A DNA stretch of 64,000 bases from Cavia porcellus (lineage: Eukaryota > Chordata > Mammalia > Rodentia > Caviidae): positions 47,014,501-47,078,500 of the forward strand of contig NW_026947493.1 in assembly GCF_034190915.1 (NCBI RefSeq), given 5' to 3'. A program made the position numbers and the translations under genes. A model generated the notes under the pieces. That model saw nothing but the letters and a program-made list of their open reading frames with translations, searched no databases and was not told the DNA's origin. Shown here one piece after another: positions 1-11,128 of the stretch. Each line of letters starts with the position of its first letter. Within the stretch, counting starts at the first letter, position 1.

Positions 1-250
1 GCTTGGGACCACCAGGACTAGTGTGGTTGAGTGCCTCCCTGATGTATTGTGCTGAGATGCTGGTTTGGGTAGTGCTTGGATTCTCTGGGGCCTATGATGC
101 TGGGTGGGTGTACCTCCTTAAGTATGGTTCTGGGGCCTTTTGCTGGGCTGGGTGGAGCCCCAATAGAAGCTTTTATGTGACATATTCTAATAAATGTGTA
201 GTGATCTCTCATGATTTTGACTTGGATTTTCATAATAATGAAATATGTTG
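1..250. repeat. Edge sequence with a ~46-bp imperfect duplication
   Basis: The first ~175 bases are richer in G and C than what follows. A segment around 80-122 (CTCTGGGGCCTATGATGCTG) recurs imperfectly about 46 bases later (TTCTGGGGCCTTTTGCTGGG). It resembles the short GC-rich tandem units in the L1 5' UTRs elsewhere in this window, so it may be the edge of an L1 or LTR promoter region. An AATAAA lies near 190. The 82-codon open frame here looks like chance. The origin is not identified. Confidence 0.25.
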
Positions 251-1374
251 AGTATATCTGACATACTTACTTGTTATATTATTTTGGTGATGATGAATAC
301 TTCAGATTTCATGCTGAAAAAAAAGCAGCCACTCTGAGGTGGGGGCAAAAGGTAAAATCTGATGGAATGATAAATGAAAGACAACACTAGTAAACTATAA
401 TCTAGTGTCCAGAGGATGGGAGAGCTGAACTCTGTCCATACTTGGATCATGGCACTCCGTAACCCACCCTACACATGGTTCCCATGCCATTTTGCAACAA
501 GGCTGAGCTGAGGGAACAAGCAAGTCAGCCTTTCAGTAACAGTCTGTCATATTAATTAGGGCCATAGCCAAGTCATCATCTCCATTGGATGTAGCAAAGT
601 TAGACAACTCCAGTCCAGGCACCAAAGAAGCCACAAAGAGAATGGAGTAAAACTTCATTGCCATGTACCGTTGCTTCTATCCCCAGGGCCTAGGGTTATT
701 TGCACATCAGGAAGAGAGATTTCCTCAACACAATATTAATAATGATAATGATGATAATAACATATTCCTCCCACATACATCAGTAGTGCACTATGTGGAA
801 CTTTCAGTACTATACCTATGATTGTTGGTGGTCTCTCTTAGGGAGAAGGGCATCCAACAATTCCAAGCTGATAAGGGCAGAAGGAAGTAAGAGCCAGTTC
901 TCCTGGGAACTAGGAGAGAAAAGAATCTCCCTCTTGCAGTTTCTGTGGGTGAAACCGAAACAACAATGACAGTGACCTGGGATACTGGCCTTTTTGCTTT
1001 ATAACAGGCAAGAAAAACCTGTGAAGTAATGACATGGAGAAAGCCATGATATTTACCTTCCAAATCATTCAAGATTATTTGATCCACTGAGGTCTGCATC
1101 AGGAAATGCCTGGAGCTTGAAACCAGGAGACAAATTAGGAAGTAGTAGTCCTCAAGGCTTTGGGCAGCCAATCGTCTTAACCCCAGGAGGAAACTCATGG
1201 CTAATTGAAGACAGACAGTTACACCAATGAAGAGGGAGCTATATGGAAGAACTGGGTTATTGCTGCAACTGTGCAAAGGTGTTTATTCTTATTTCTGTGG
1301 TTATTTTGGCAATTTTAGTTATTGTAACCTTGATAATTTGTTGGATTTAGGCTATTTTGTTTGGTTTTAATTAT
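251..1374. other. Unassigned stretch, no gene recognised
   Basis: This is about 1.1 kb of intermediate composition with an ATAATG-rich patch near 735-760. A 161-codon open frame runs on the minus strand at 791-1276. Its translation has a hydrophobic N-terminal part but no family motif I recognise, and it lacks promoter, splice or homology context. I do not call it a gene. The stretch could be decayed LTR or retrotransposon sequence. Confidence 0.4.
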
Positions 1375-1521
1375 TGTTCATGTTTTCTTTCTTTCTTTTT
1401 TTTTTTTTTTTGGTCTTTTTCGTTTTTATTGGTACCAAGGATCGAACTCACGACTGCCTGCTTCCAAGGCAGGTGCTTATGCTGCTGAGCTAAATCCCCA
1501 GCCCCTGTTCATGTTTTCTTT
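1375..1521 (-). mobile_element. ID-type tRNA-derived SINE with 16-bp target-site duplication
   Basis: Read on the minus strand, 1391-1505 is a tRNA-like ID body: GGGCTGGGGATTTAGCTCAG, the anticodon-arm region, a B-box-like segment, then GGTACC and an A-rich tail (the T-run at 1398-1412). It is flanked by an identical 16-base duplication (TGTTCATGTTTTCTTT) at 1375-1390 and 1506-1521. That is the signature of L1-machinery insertion at a T-rich site. ID elements are RNA polymerase III transcripts moved by L1 ORF2 protein. The body is close to the other ID copies here, so it is fairly young. Confidence 0.92.
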
Positions 1522-2204
1522 TTCCTTATGTTCCCTTCATTTGTTTTATTCTTGTTTTTCTTTTGTTGGCATTGTGTGATTATAATACTTCAAGCTTTGA
1601 CAGATTTCCATTCGATCTGATTCCTCTTTTAATGTGTCTTCCCTCCTATACTTCAACTCTGTCTTCACCTTATTCTTAGTCCAAGATACCCCCTCACTAT
1701 CTTGCCTTCTTGCTTTCCACACTTCGTTTATCTAATGGCATAAACATAACAGGAAACAGTATAAATGTACTTATACCAAGACTAAGAATTAAACAGTGAT
1801 ATAAATTAAATAGTATTTAAGGGCATATCAAGGTAATTCTTAACAAAATTGAACTTAGATGAAGGAAATAGAACTGTTTTCAAACATATTAAGAGACATC
1901 AATCATCATAAGTCTCTTCTCTTCCCAATGACATATCTCCTTTCCTTTTTCTTCCTCTCCACTCCCCCATACTTGATGCATCCTAGTATAGTAGTCTATG
2001 TGAGGTATGAGTAAAAGGATGATATTTTCTCCTTACAACAACGTGACAAGATCCAATCTAATTAAATTGGAAAACTCATAGAGTTGAATAATATCTCTAG
2101 ACAAGAAAAGCCACAATATATTGCTGAAAATAAAATCTAATTAAAGAGGTCCTCATATAAAGAATAAACTGTCCTAACTCTAACATCAGAGCTTAGTACC
2201 AAAA

Positions 2205-2205
2205 C

Positions 2206-2249
<44 letters not shown>
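2205..2249. repeat. (CTAT)n microsatellite
   Basis: About 11 uninterrupted CTAT units sit just before the first recognisable L1 ORF1 sequence. The remaining 1522-2204 is AT-rich DNA in which I see nothing recognisable. Confidence 0.95.
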
Positions 2250-2929
2250 AACATGAAAAAATCAAGGCTACAAAACTCCTCAAAACTTCCAAGTCTCCCA
2301 AAACAGATCCAAGGGCACCAATTGAGAGAAAGCAAACACTAGCTAGTAGAATTGTGTGAAATGATTAAAGAAGAGTTAAAGAAACTTAGCATGTTCAAAG
2401 AGGACATGACTAAAAAGACTATAGAACTAAAATACAAACTAATCAACTTATGTATAGGGGAAAAACCCAGGAAGAGATGACCAAAATGGTTCAAAACATG
2501 ACTAATAAATTCACCAAAGATATAGGTTCTACTCAAAGGTGCCAGACAGAAATTCTGGAGATAAAAATATTGTGTAGAATTCATAAAATTGCAGAAATAA
2601 TCAATGTGAAGACAGGGTTTCTGAAATCAATGACAAAATGATGATGAATTATTCAGAGTAGCATTAAAAATGCTTTTGTTCTTTTATCAAAGAACAAGAA
2701 AAATTCATTCAGCTACTAGATGACACTGAAGACTAATTTAAAGATAACTGAAGTTAGAAAAAATGAAAAGATAGCATAAACAAAATAAAATCTCTACAGA
2801 AATAATAGTAGGAAACATTCTAAATAGTAAAGATTTAAACATATTTATAAACAAACTATAGAACACCAATTAACTAGTATGAATAAAAATTCCCCATGAC
2901 ATCATAATCAAAATCCAAGATGCCCAACC

Positions 2930-2954
2930 ACACCACCACCACCACCACCACCAC
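2930..2954. repeat. (CCA)n microsatellite
   Basis: A short run of CCA triplets sits inside the ORF1 remnant. It probably expanded from the CCCAGACACAC stretch seen at this position in the other L1 copies (compare 57741-57752). Confidence 0.85.
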
Positions 2955-3208
2955 AATTTGGAATCTTAAAAGTTGTCATAGAAAGGTAAAAAAAATCACA
3001 TATAAATGCAAATTAGTCCAGATTACATTAGACTTCTCAATACAGTCTTTAAAGGGCAAGAAAGTTTGGTGTGAAGTGTTTCGAGTTTTAAAAACAAACA
3101 ACTTACACACCGGACTAATGTATCCTATAATACTATCAAAACTGATGGTGAAATAAAGACATTCCAAAAGAGCATCTTAGGATATACATGAACCAAAAAA
3201 TGAGTATT

Positions 3209-3292
3209 GCCGGGGATTTAGTTCAGTGGCATAAGCACCTGCCTGGCAAGCATGAGGTTGTGAGTTTGATCCCTGAAATAAAAAAAAATACT
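3209..3292 (+). mobile_element. ID-type SINE inside L1 ORF1 remnant
   Basis: The segment beginning GCCGGGGATTTAGTTCAGTG is an ID body with the A-box and B-box-like regions in order, ending in a short A-rich tail. It is more diverged than the 24.6-kb copy: the CAGGCAGTCGTGAG stretch is altered. It interrupts the L1 ORF1 C-terminal region, so it is younger than that L1. I could not define a clean target-site duplication. Confidence 0.85.
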
Positions 3293-3360
3293 CTAAAAAT
3301 ACTCAAGTATATCCTAGACAATGACAACATAGCAAATGAAGCCAAAAAGTCATATATGAT

Positions 3361-3438
3361 GAGTACATCACAAATAAAGCATGCATGTGTAAACATCATA
3401 CTATCTCAATAGTGTGAGGAGCTGAAACAACATATGTA

Positions 3439-3475
<37 letters not shown>

Positions 3476-3710
3476 TTAAAATAATTATACTAGTGATTTC
3501 TCTGAGTTCACTGAAGAGAAAGATTTGTGTTGGTATTGTTTAAACAATTGAATGCAGATATCTTGTGCTCTGGGTGAATGATTTTGGGATGACAGTGCTC
3601 AATGTATGTAACGTTGTTGCCACCTGATCAACATGTTTTAAAATTTTGTTTTAGGTTTTTTCTTTTTTTTTCCTTCTTCTTCAAATAAAATGGATTTGAA
3701 AAAAAAGAAT
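3361..3710 (+). mobile_element. L1 3'-terminal segment with poly(A), within or abutting an L1
   Basis: The sequence from about 3361 matches the segment just downstream of ORF2 in the other copies (GCATGTGTAAACATCATACT, compare 56150-56170 and 61935-61955). It then carries a (GT)n run and ends with AATAAA at 3684 and an A-rich tail near 3698-3706. ORF2-leading sequence begins right after it. Either a 5'-truncated L1 3' end inserted between ORF1 and ORF2, or the upstream ORF1 relic is an ORF1-only element that ends here. Confidence 0.6.
3441..3473. repeat. (GT)n microsatellite
   Basis: About 16 GT dinucleotides lie within L1 3' UTR-like sequence. Confidence 0.95.
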
Positions 3711-6700
3711 GAATGTATCAAGCAAGGCAAGTAGTTAAGCAAAGGAAAAACAAAGAAGTTATCAACATAAAAGAAATGCAATGACAGATATAAATCAATG
3801 CCTTTCAGAATAAATCTCAGTATAAATGGCCTCAACTCTTCAATAAAAAGAAACAAATTTTTCAGGTTGAGCCCAAATCAGACTTTAGTAATGTGTTCCG
3901 TTCAAGAAACTCATCCAGTGCAGAAAAATCCATAGACTGAAAGTCAAAGCTTGGAAAACATTATTCCATGAGGCAGGAACCCAAACATAAGTAGGGGTAG
4001 AGCAAGTTATTCTCAGACAAAGAAATTTCAAGATAAAACTGAGCAGATGAGGCAAAGATGGTCATGACAAATTAAGGTAACAATTCAGTAGGAAGAGATA
4101 GCAATTATAAATAAATATGCATTGAATATTTGTGGCCTTTATACAACAAACATTGATACACATAAAAGATGAAATAAACACCAATAGAATTGTGTTGGGT
4201 GACCTCAATACTTGACTTTCACCAGGAAACAGATCAAATAAACAATCTTCGAATACATATCAGAGCTGAGTCTCACCTTTAACAAATGGATTTAATATTT
4301 ATGTACAGTGTTCTATCCTACTACAACAGAGTATGCATTCTTCTCAGCAGCACATGAAACTGTCTCCAAAACAGACCACATACTAGTACACAAAGCTTGT
4401 TTAATGCAAAATTATCCAAATCATCCCATATAAACTATCGGATTATTATGCACTGAAACTAGAAATCAAACACAAAACAAATCACAGAAGACTTATAAAT
4501 GTCTGGAAACTTAATAACATATTCTTCAACACTCAGTGGGTCATGGAAGAAATCAAAGAAATAAAAAAAAAAACCAAATCCTGAAACCAAACAACAATGC
4601 CACTAGAAAACACCAAAACTTACAGGTCACAATAAAAGCAGTCATAAGAAGGGAATTCATTGCTGTCAGTGCTCACATTGGAAAAATAGGATAAGCTCAA
4701 ATAAACAATTTAATCATGAACCTCAAAAAGAAAAAAAACCCAATTCAAATCCAAATCTAGTTTAAGGAGGGAAATAATAAAAACTCAAGCAAATATTAAT
4801 GAAATAAAAACCAATGAGGAAAGGAATCAAAGAGCTGATTCTTTGAACAGTAAACAAAATAGATAAACTGTTAGCTAAACTTACCAAAAGAAGGAAGGAA
4901 AAGGCTCACAGCAATGAAAGAGGAAATGGACACTGACAAAATTCAGAAGACCATTAGTAACTAGTATGAAAAATTGTACTCCAAAAAATTCATTATGGTA
5001 TTGTACAGAAGTGCTACTGATTTTTGTGTGTATATTTTTTAATCCTGCTCATTGTTGGATATAGTTATTAATTCTATAAGTTTTGAGAATCTAGAAAAAA
5101 AAGGCAGATTCCTAAATACACATGAATTACCAAAATTGAATTAACAAGACAAAAAATACTAAGCAACCCAAAATCAACCAATGAAATTGAAGCAGTAATA
5201 AAAATCCCACCAAAAAAAACCCCAGAACCTGATGGATTCACTGTTGAATTCTACAAGACCTGATGGAGAATATAATACCAATATTGTACCCCTCAAACTC
5301 TTCAATGAAATTGAAAGAGAAGGGATGCTTTCAAAGTCATTCTTGAAAGCCAGTAGCACTCTGATTACAAAACCAGATGACTACCCAACTAAAAAAGAAA
5401 ACTATGAGTCAATTTTCTTAATGAACATAGACCCACAAATCCTCAGTAAGATATTGGCAAGTACAATACAACAAATCATCAAGAGGGTCATACACAGTGA
5501 TGAAGTAGGTTTCATACCAGGGATGGAAGAATAATTCTACATACATAAATCAATATGTATAATATATCACATAACCAGAAGCAAGGAGAAACATCACGTG
5601 ATCATACTATTAGATGCATAAAAAGCTTTGCCAAAATGCAACACCTATTCATGATAAAACTTCTGAAGAAAACAGGTGTAGACATATCAACCTGATAAAA
5701 GCTATTTATGACAAATCTACTGCCAACATCAGATTAAATTGGAAGAAGTTGGAAATGTCATTTTAAAATCAAGAACAAGACAAGTACTGTCACCACCCCT
5801 GTTCAATATAGTACTTGAAACATTAGCCAGCGCAATCAGGAAAGTGAAAAAGGGATAAGTATAGGATAGGAAGAAATTAAATTATCATTCTTTACAGATG
5901 ATACAGTCCTTTATATTAAAAAAGACCTAAAAATTCCACCAAAAGACCTTTAAAATTAATAACCACATTCAGCAACCTAGCAGAATACAAAACTAATGCA
6001 CAAAAGTCAATTTTGTTTTTGTACAATAATGAGCACACTGAGAAATTAGGAAACCAATATCACTCAAAAGCATTAAAAATTAGAAATTAATAAAAACAAT
6101 GAAACAAATAGTCTGAAAAAGACTATATAAAAAATCTATATGAAAAAATATAATGAAGCCAATAATACTCTAAAAAAGAGAAGAGGACGTTAGAAAATAG
6201 ATAAACTTTTCTTGTTCCTGGACAGGCAGGATTGATAGTCAAAATGTCCATACTTCCAAAACTGATATGCAGATTTGATTTAACCCCAGTCAATAAAAAT
6301 TCTAAAATTCATATGGAGCCAGAAGAGACCCACAATAGCAAAAGCAATCCTGTGTAGTAAGACAAAACCAGGAGATATCACAATCTCAGAGTTCACATTT
6401 ATTACAAAACTACAGTGACAAAAGTAGCATGATCCTGGCACAAAAACAGACATATAGATCAATGCAACTTCATCAAAATGAAAGCTTCTTTAAAAAATGC
6501 TAAGATGATGACCAAACAAATCACAAGGAAAAAATCCTTTGCAAACCTTGCATTACAAAAGACTTGTTTCTACACAATATAAATCTCAAATCTCAGCAAT
6601 TGTGGGTTGTAATTTTTTTTAGTAGTACATGTTTATTTAATAGTGATTACATTTAATGCAATAGAGGAAACAAAAAAAAATCTCAGACACATTCAACTAT

Positions 6701-7740
6701 CTAATCTTTGACAATGGGGTAAAAAAAGCATACGATGGAAGGAAGACAGCCTCTTCAGCAAATAGTGCGGGGATACCTGGCCGGCACATGCAGATGAGAG
6801 TAGTTAGACCCATATCTCTTACCCATATCTCTGACCCATATCTCTTATACTAAACTAAAATCAAAGCAGACCAAATATATAAATATTAAGAACAGAAACA
6901 ATGTGCGGGAAGATATGGTAGGTAAAACTCTTGAAGACATAGGAATAGGCAAGCATTTTCTGAACAGAGCTACAACTGCACACACACAAAAATAACATTA
7001 AGAATACACAAATGAGATTCTGTCATATTAAAATGCTTCTGGTAGCAAAGGAAACTACCAACAGAATGAATATACAACCTACAGAATGAGAAAATTTTTT
7101 TGCTAATTATACTTTGGACACAGGATTAACATCTAGAGTACATAAAGAATGCAAACTATTAAACCTTTTCTTCTTCCTCTATTTATTTATTTATTTTGCA
7201 AAAGCAAGGCAACTAAAATGAATACACATTTTTTCAGAAGTAGAAATACAAATGCTCTGTAAATACATGAAAATCTGTGAACACTGCTGGCTATTAGAGA
7301 AACACAAGTTAAAACAACACTGAGATTTCATCTTACTCCAGAAAGAATAGCTACCATTAAGAAATCAAATACTAACAAATTTAACAAGGCTGTGGAGAAA
7401 AAGGAATGTTGGTGGGAATATAAAGTAGCAAAGCTATTATGGAAATCAGTGTGGACAGTCCTCTAAAACTAAACCATAGAAATTCCATTTTACCTAGCTG
7501 TTTTTCTTCTAGACATCTCCCCACCCCGAGAGTTAAAAGACATCGTATTAAAAAGATACATATATATTAATATTTATAATAGCACAATTCATAATAGCTA
7601 GCTTTTGGAAGCAGCCTCATGTCCATCAACAGAAGAATGAATAAAAATGTGTTTATGCACAATGAATTACTAGTCTGCTATGAAGATGGATGAATTGGAA
7701 CCATTGTAAGAAAATGGATGCACCTTGAAAACAGTGCTAA
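3711..7740 (+). pseudogene. Decayed L1 ORF2 (endonuclease and reverse transcriptase) remnant
   Basis: This is L1 ORF2 with many stops and frameshifts. In order: inter-ORF sequence (3711-3800); the endonuclease N-terminus with a QETHP motif near 3905-3920; the GTFSK-like endonuclease region near 4340-4390; a fairly continuous reverse-transcriptase finger/palm segment at 5232-5534 ([17 protein letters not shown]); the RT catalytic motif still reading FTDD at 5891-5902; thumb and C-terminal region (6240-7500); and the tail near 7580-7740 (compare 61750-61930). It is much older than the 56.7-kb copy, judged by divergence. It cannot make ORF2 protein. Confidence 0.88.
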
Positions 7741-8204
7741 GTGAAATAAGTCAGATACACAAGCTTAAATAGTGTCTGGCTTCTCTCATGAGAAAGCAGA
7801 AACCTAAAGCACAAAGGAAAGGAAAGAAAATGTAGTGTTTGTATGCATAGAGCACTATGTTTTATTCATTATTAAAAAAGTAAATGCACTTTGAGATCAT
7901 AAGTTTAAGTGAAATAAATCAGATGCCAGACTTAAATATCAAAAAATTTCTCTTATGTAAGAAACCCAAAGTATAAATAAGGAGCAAAATAAAAGATAGA
8001 TAAAACAGGAAAGAAGGAGATGGAATTTTGGCACAAGGGAAGGATATAAAGAGATGCAGAGAGGTGTGGAGGGGTGTGTTGGGAGGACATAAAAGAGAGT
8101 TAAGATATGTACAAGTACAGCTCCCATAATGAATGTAATCATGAACTACAAACATTTACTACTAGAAATAAATAAATCAGGATCCCAAATTGTTGTTTGA
8201 GATT
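7741..8204 (+). repeat. L1 3' UTR with a ~168-bp tandem duplication
   Basis: The post-ORF2 sequence GTGAAATAAGTCAGAT at about 7740 recurs as GTGAAATAAATCAGAT at about 7908, each followed by similar sequence (CTTAAATA, AGAAAGCAGAAACC versus TAAGAAACCCAAAG). The 3' end of this old L1 is therefore partly duplicated. This fits the roughly 150-bp tandem organisation of the younger L1 3' UTRs in the window. The open frames on the minus strand here are chance. Confidence 0.6.
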
Positions 8205-8285
8205 TATGTTGTCTAGACACAACATATATATTGTTTGCAAGAGATTTTTTTTTTACTTATTTGTGGCTTGCATTTTCATTGTTTT
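8205..8285 (-). mobile_element. Left part of an old L1 interrupted by a younger L1
   Basis: The bases around 8255-8285 (GGCTTGCATTTTCATTGTTTT) read on directly, after removal of 8286-18522, into 18534 onward. The joined order matches the minus-strand L1 ORF2 3' region as commonly seen in old mammalian L1s. This makes it the target in which the 10-kb nested block landed. Confidence 0.5.
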
Positions 8286-8720
8286 GTTTTTTTAAATTTT
8301 CAAATTTTATTTAAAGTAAGAAAAAAAATTAAAAAAGACAAAATAGAAAAAATGCGAAAAAAGTAGAATACAGAATTCAAAAAAATTAACACCATAAAAT
8401 CGCTAGTTGATACATTACATATTGTCATCTTAACAATAGTTGTTAAAGTTACAAAATCAAAGCATAAAAAGTGGCTAGACACTCAAACATTGATAGTGCA
8501 AACTCTTCCATTCAATGATCTAACGAAAACTCAGTAATATGGTCATCTATCTTACATATTATACATACTGTTATATCCCATAGAGCACTTTCCTTCCCTT
8601 TCACTTTTACAATATCTCTTATATCTATTATACTTTTATATCTGTTATACATTTTGGATACCATTATTCTGTCAGTTCTTATTATTTTTTACAATAGAGA
8701 GACAATGTGATATTTACTAC
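8286..8720 (-). repeat. 3' UTR and poly(A) end of the minus-strand L1
   Basis: This matches the terminal L1 3' UTR seen at 13540-13760, 63150-63410, 52590-52880 and 56260-56600, all containing the complement of GATGACAATRTGTAA, TTCTACCC and GAGTTTTxGTTGGATCATTGA-like blocks. Unlike the 56.7-kb L1 it has only this terminal part before ORF2. I see no array of 150-bp units. Confidence 0.75.
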
Positions 8721-9755
8721 TGTTTCACTAATGAGGATATTATCAAGTTGCCTCCATTTCCCCATAAAAGCCTCAAGAACATCTTTTTTATAGCTGAATA
8801 GTATTTTATTGTATAAACATACCACTTTTTTTCATCCACTCTGTGGTTGATGTGCATTTTGGTTGTTTCCAAGATTTAAGTATTACCAATTGTGCTGCTA
8901 TGAACATTGGTGCACATATATCACTGTGACATGACCTTTTCAATTTTTCTGGGAAAATACCCAGGAGGGGAATAGCTGGATTGAAAAGAACTTCCAATTC
9001 TAGTCTTCTGAGAAATCTCCATACTGATTTACACAGTGGTTACACCAGTCTGCACTCCCATCAACAGTGGAGAAGTGTTCTTTTTTCCCTGAAGTCTTGC
9101 CAACATTTGTTATCAGTTGTTTTCTTGATGGTAGGTATTCTTTCTGGAGAGGAAATCTCAATGCTGTTTTAATTTGCATTTCTTGAATGACCAGTAATGG
9201 TGAACATTTCTTCATATATTTATTTGCCACTTGTATATCTTCATCTAAGAACTGTGTGTTCATCTCTGATGCCCATTTTTGGAGAGGGTCTATGAATTTG
9301 GGGGGCTTGATGTTTTTCAATTCTTTGTGTGTTCTGGACATAAGTCCTTTGTCTGAGGGATTGTTGGCTAAAATCGTTTCCCATTCTGTGGGTTTTCTTT
9401 TCACTTTGTTGATGATTTCTTTTGAAGTGCAAAAATTTTTTAGTAATATGTGATTCCAGTTGTTGATTCTTTGAAGTATTTCCCATATGATTTGCATTTT
9501 ATTCATGAATTCTCTCCCTACCCCTATGTCTCCAAGATTTTTACCTACTTTGTCTTCCAGTAGATTTAGTGTTTCTGTTTTAATATTTAGATCCTTGATC
9601 TATTTTGACTTTAGTTTAGTGTATAGTGATAGGCATGGGTCTATTTTCAGTCTTTGGCATGTAGAAAGCCAATTTTTCCAACACCATTTATTAAAGAGGT
9701 TACCTTTTTTTTTTTTTTTTTACCAGTGACAGTGTTTAGCCCCTTTGTCAAATAT
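8720..9755 (-). pseudogene. L1 ORF2, C-terminal part
   Basis: Minus-strand frames at 8806-8997 ([19 protein letters not shown]) and 9000-9506 (the segment upstream, frameshifted) match the end of the ORF2 at 61100-61953. The Cys-rich motif region is frameshifted (about 9030-9100). The ORF2 reading is cut at 9755/9766 by the HAL1-like insertion and resumes at 13787. Confidence 0.85.
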
Positions 9756-9766
9756 AAGATTGTCTG
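9756..9766. repeat. Left target-site duplication of the 4-kb element
   Basis: AAGATTGTCTG here is identical to 13776-13786 on the far side of the 4-kb element. The joined flanks restore continuous minus-strand L1 ORF2 sequence, which confirms the insertion limits. Confidence 0.93.
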
Positions 9767-11128
9767 GGGGAGAAAATGGTGGCTAACTAGAGGATCGGGC
9801 GGAGAGTCTCTCCGGAGAAATCATATTAAAAGCTAGAATATCACAACATGGAGAGGGCCAGAAAAATGGATAACAATTCTTATTAACCAAGACAGTGCAG
9901 CTGGAGGATTTAAAGTCGTGCTGAGACTGTGAAGGCTGAAAACGGGAAGATGCAAATCCCGCGCCTTTAAATCAACAGTTTAACCCATGGACGCAACAGG
10001 AAAAGCTGTGTTGGCTTTTGACTGCCCAGCTACACCAGAGGAGATTGTGAAAGACTCTCGAGCTCCAAAGCCAAACGCTGCTCCGCACTGTGCTGGGAGG
10101 GCACGCCGCGCGGGTTTCTGACCCTTCCACACCGTACTGGGAGTGCACGCCGCGCGGGTTTCCGACGGTTCTGCACTGAGCCAGGGCTGCACGCAGCGCG
10201 GATTTCTGACCCCTCCACGCTGTACCGGGAGTGCACACAGCGCGGATTTCTGACTGCTCCGCACCGTGCCGCAAGTGCACGCCGCGTGGGTTTCCAACGG
10301 TTCCGCACTGAGCTGGGAGTGCACGCAGCGCGGATTCCTGACCGTTCCACCCTGTACCGGGAATGCACGCAGCGCGGATTTCTGACGACTCCGCACTGTA
10401 CCAGGCGCTGCGCGGATTTCTGACTGTTCTGTGCTGTACCGGGAGTGCACGCTGCGCGGATCTCTGACCGATCCGCGCTGTGCTGGGAACGTGGGAAAGG
10501 TGGGCGGCGTGGACCCTGGTGAGTATTGGAGACCCTGCGACTGCCGGGGTTGGCCAGAGAACATCTTGGAACGGGACAGTGCCCGCCACCACGGGGACAT
10601 CAATAACACAGAGTCTGGTGGCAGCCATTTTACAGTTGGGCAGAACCTACAGCTCAGTGGCGTCACTGAGCCCCCTGTAGGGAGGGCTAGTGGAAGGCAT
10701 CTTGGAATTGGGCAGAGCCTGAGTACGTGTTGGCTTCAGCCTCATACAGAGAACTGGTGGGAGACATCTTGAGTTTGGGGAGTTCTGCTGTGCTGGTGCT
10801 CCTGACACAGAGAGGTCTGGAAGAGAACAGCTGAGATTTGGGCAGGACCCTGTGCCATAGTGACATTAGTCAGCTGCTTCTGGTACAAAGAGAACTGGCA
10901 GGAGATACTGGGGCTAACCCAAGCCTCTGCTTGGGGCCCAATGAGCGGATACAAAATAGTCACAACTCAGTGACAACCAGAAAGTACAGCCTAATTTAGG
11001 AACTAACTGGCACAGAGGCTAGAGACTAGCCTGTACTGCCCCTGCATCCCAGTCTACCCCAGATAACAGTAAATTGGGGAGGACAGCAAAAACTCAAGCC
11101 AGCACGCTTCTGAAGGGCCCTGGGCAAT
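9767..11128 (+). promoter_or_regulatory. 5' UTR / internal promoter region of the HAL1-like element
   Basis: L1 5' UTRs carry an internal RNA polymerase II promoter. This one begins with a G-run and AAAATGGTGGC at about 9774-9784, which resembles the YY1-type AANATGGCNGC element at the start of human L1. It continues through a CpG-rich tandem array (10082-10486) and about 640 bp of non-repeated leader (10487-11128). Minus-strand open frames across it (up to 228 codons) follow the repeat period and are by-products of the array. Promoter activity is inferred. Confidence 0.65.
10082..10486 (+). repeat. 44-bp CpG-rich tandem array (~10 units)
   Basis: Copies of TCCGCACTG or close variants start at 10082, 10126, 10170, 10214, 10258, 10302, 10346, 10390, 10428 and 10472. 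The period is exactly 44 bases except for one 38-base unit (a 6-base deletion). Each unit has a core like GTGCACGCAGCGCGGATTTC. CpGs are far denser than anywhere else in the window. In mouse L1, promoter strength scales with 5' tandem monomers. A similar role here is plausible but inferred. Confidence 0.93.

Larger units (their letters stand above)
2260..3360 (+). pseudogene. Decayed L1 ORF1 (RNA-binding chaperone) remnant
   Basis: L1 ORF1 encodes a trimeric coiled-coil RNA-binding protein that packages L1 RNA. This copy is full of stops and frameshifts. Recognisable pieces are a coiled-coil-like segment (2450-2640), the region before the C-terminal domain (2880-3060), and a C-terminal segment at 3290-3350 translating as LKILKYILDN, interrupted by an ID SINE at 3209-3292. 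It aligns in order with the ORF1 at 57040-58107. No intact product is possible. It may be the 5' half of the same L1 whose ORF2 starts near 3715, or a separate ORF1-only relic, because L1-type 3' sequence follows immediately. Confidence 0.7.

Noticed and set aside
791..1276. 161-codon minus-strand frame
   Set aside because: Hydrophobic start but no motif, no splice or promoter context, and a composition that makes a chance frame believable. It is kept only as a note in the unassigned stretch.
9972..10666. Minus-strand open frames of 218 and 228 codons and a 112-codon frame
   Set aside because: They run across the 44-bp tandem array, whose GC-rich units lack stops in these frames. The translations repeat with the array and match no family.
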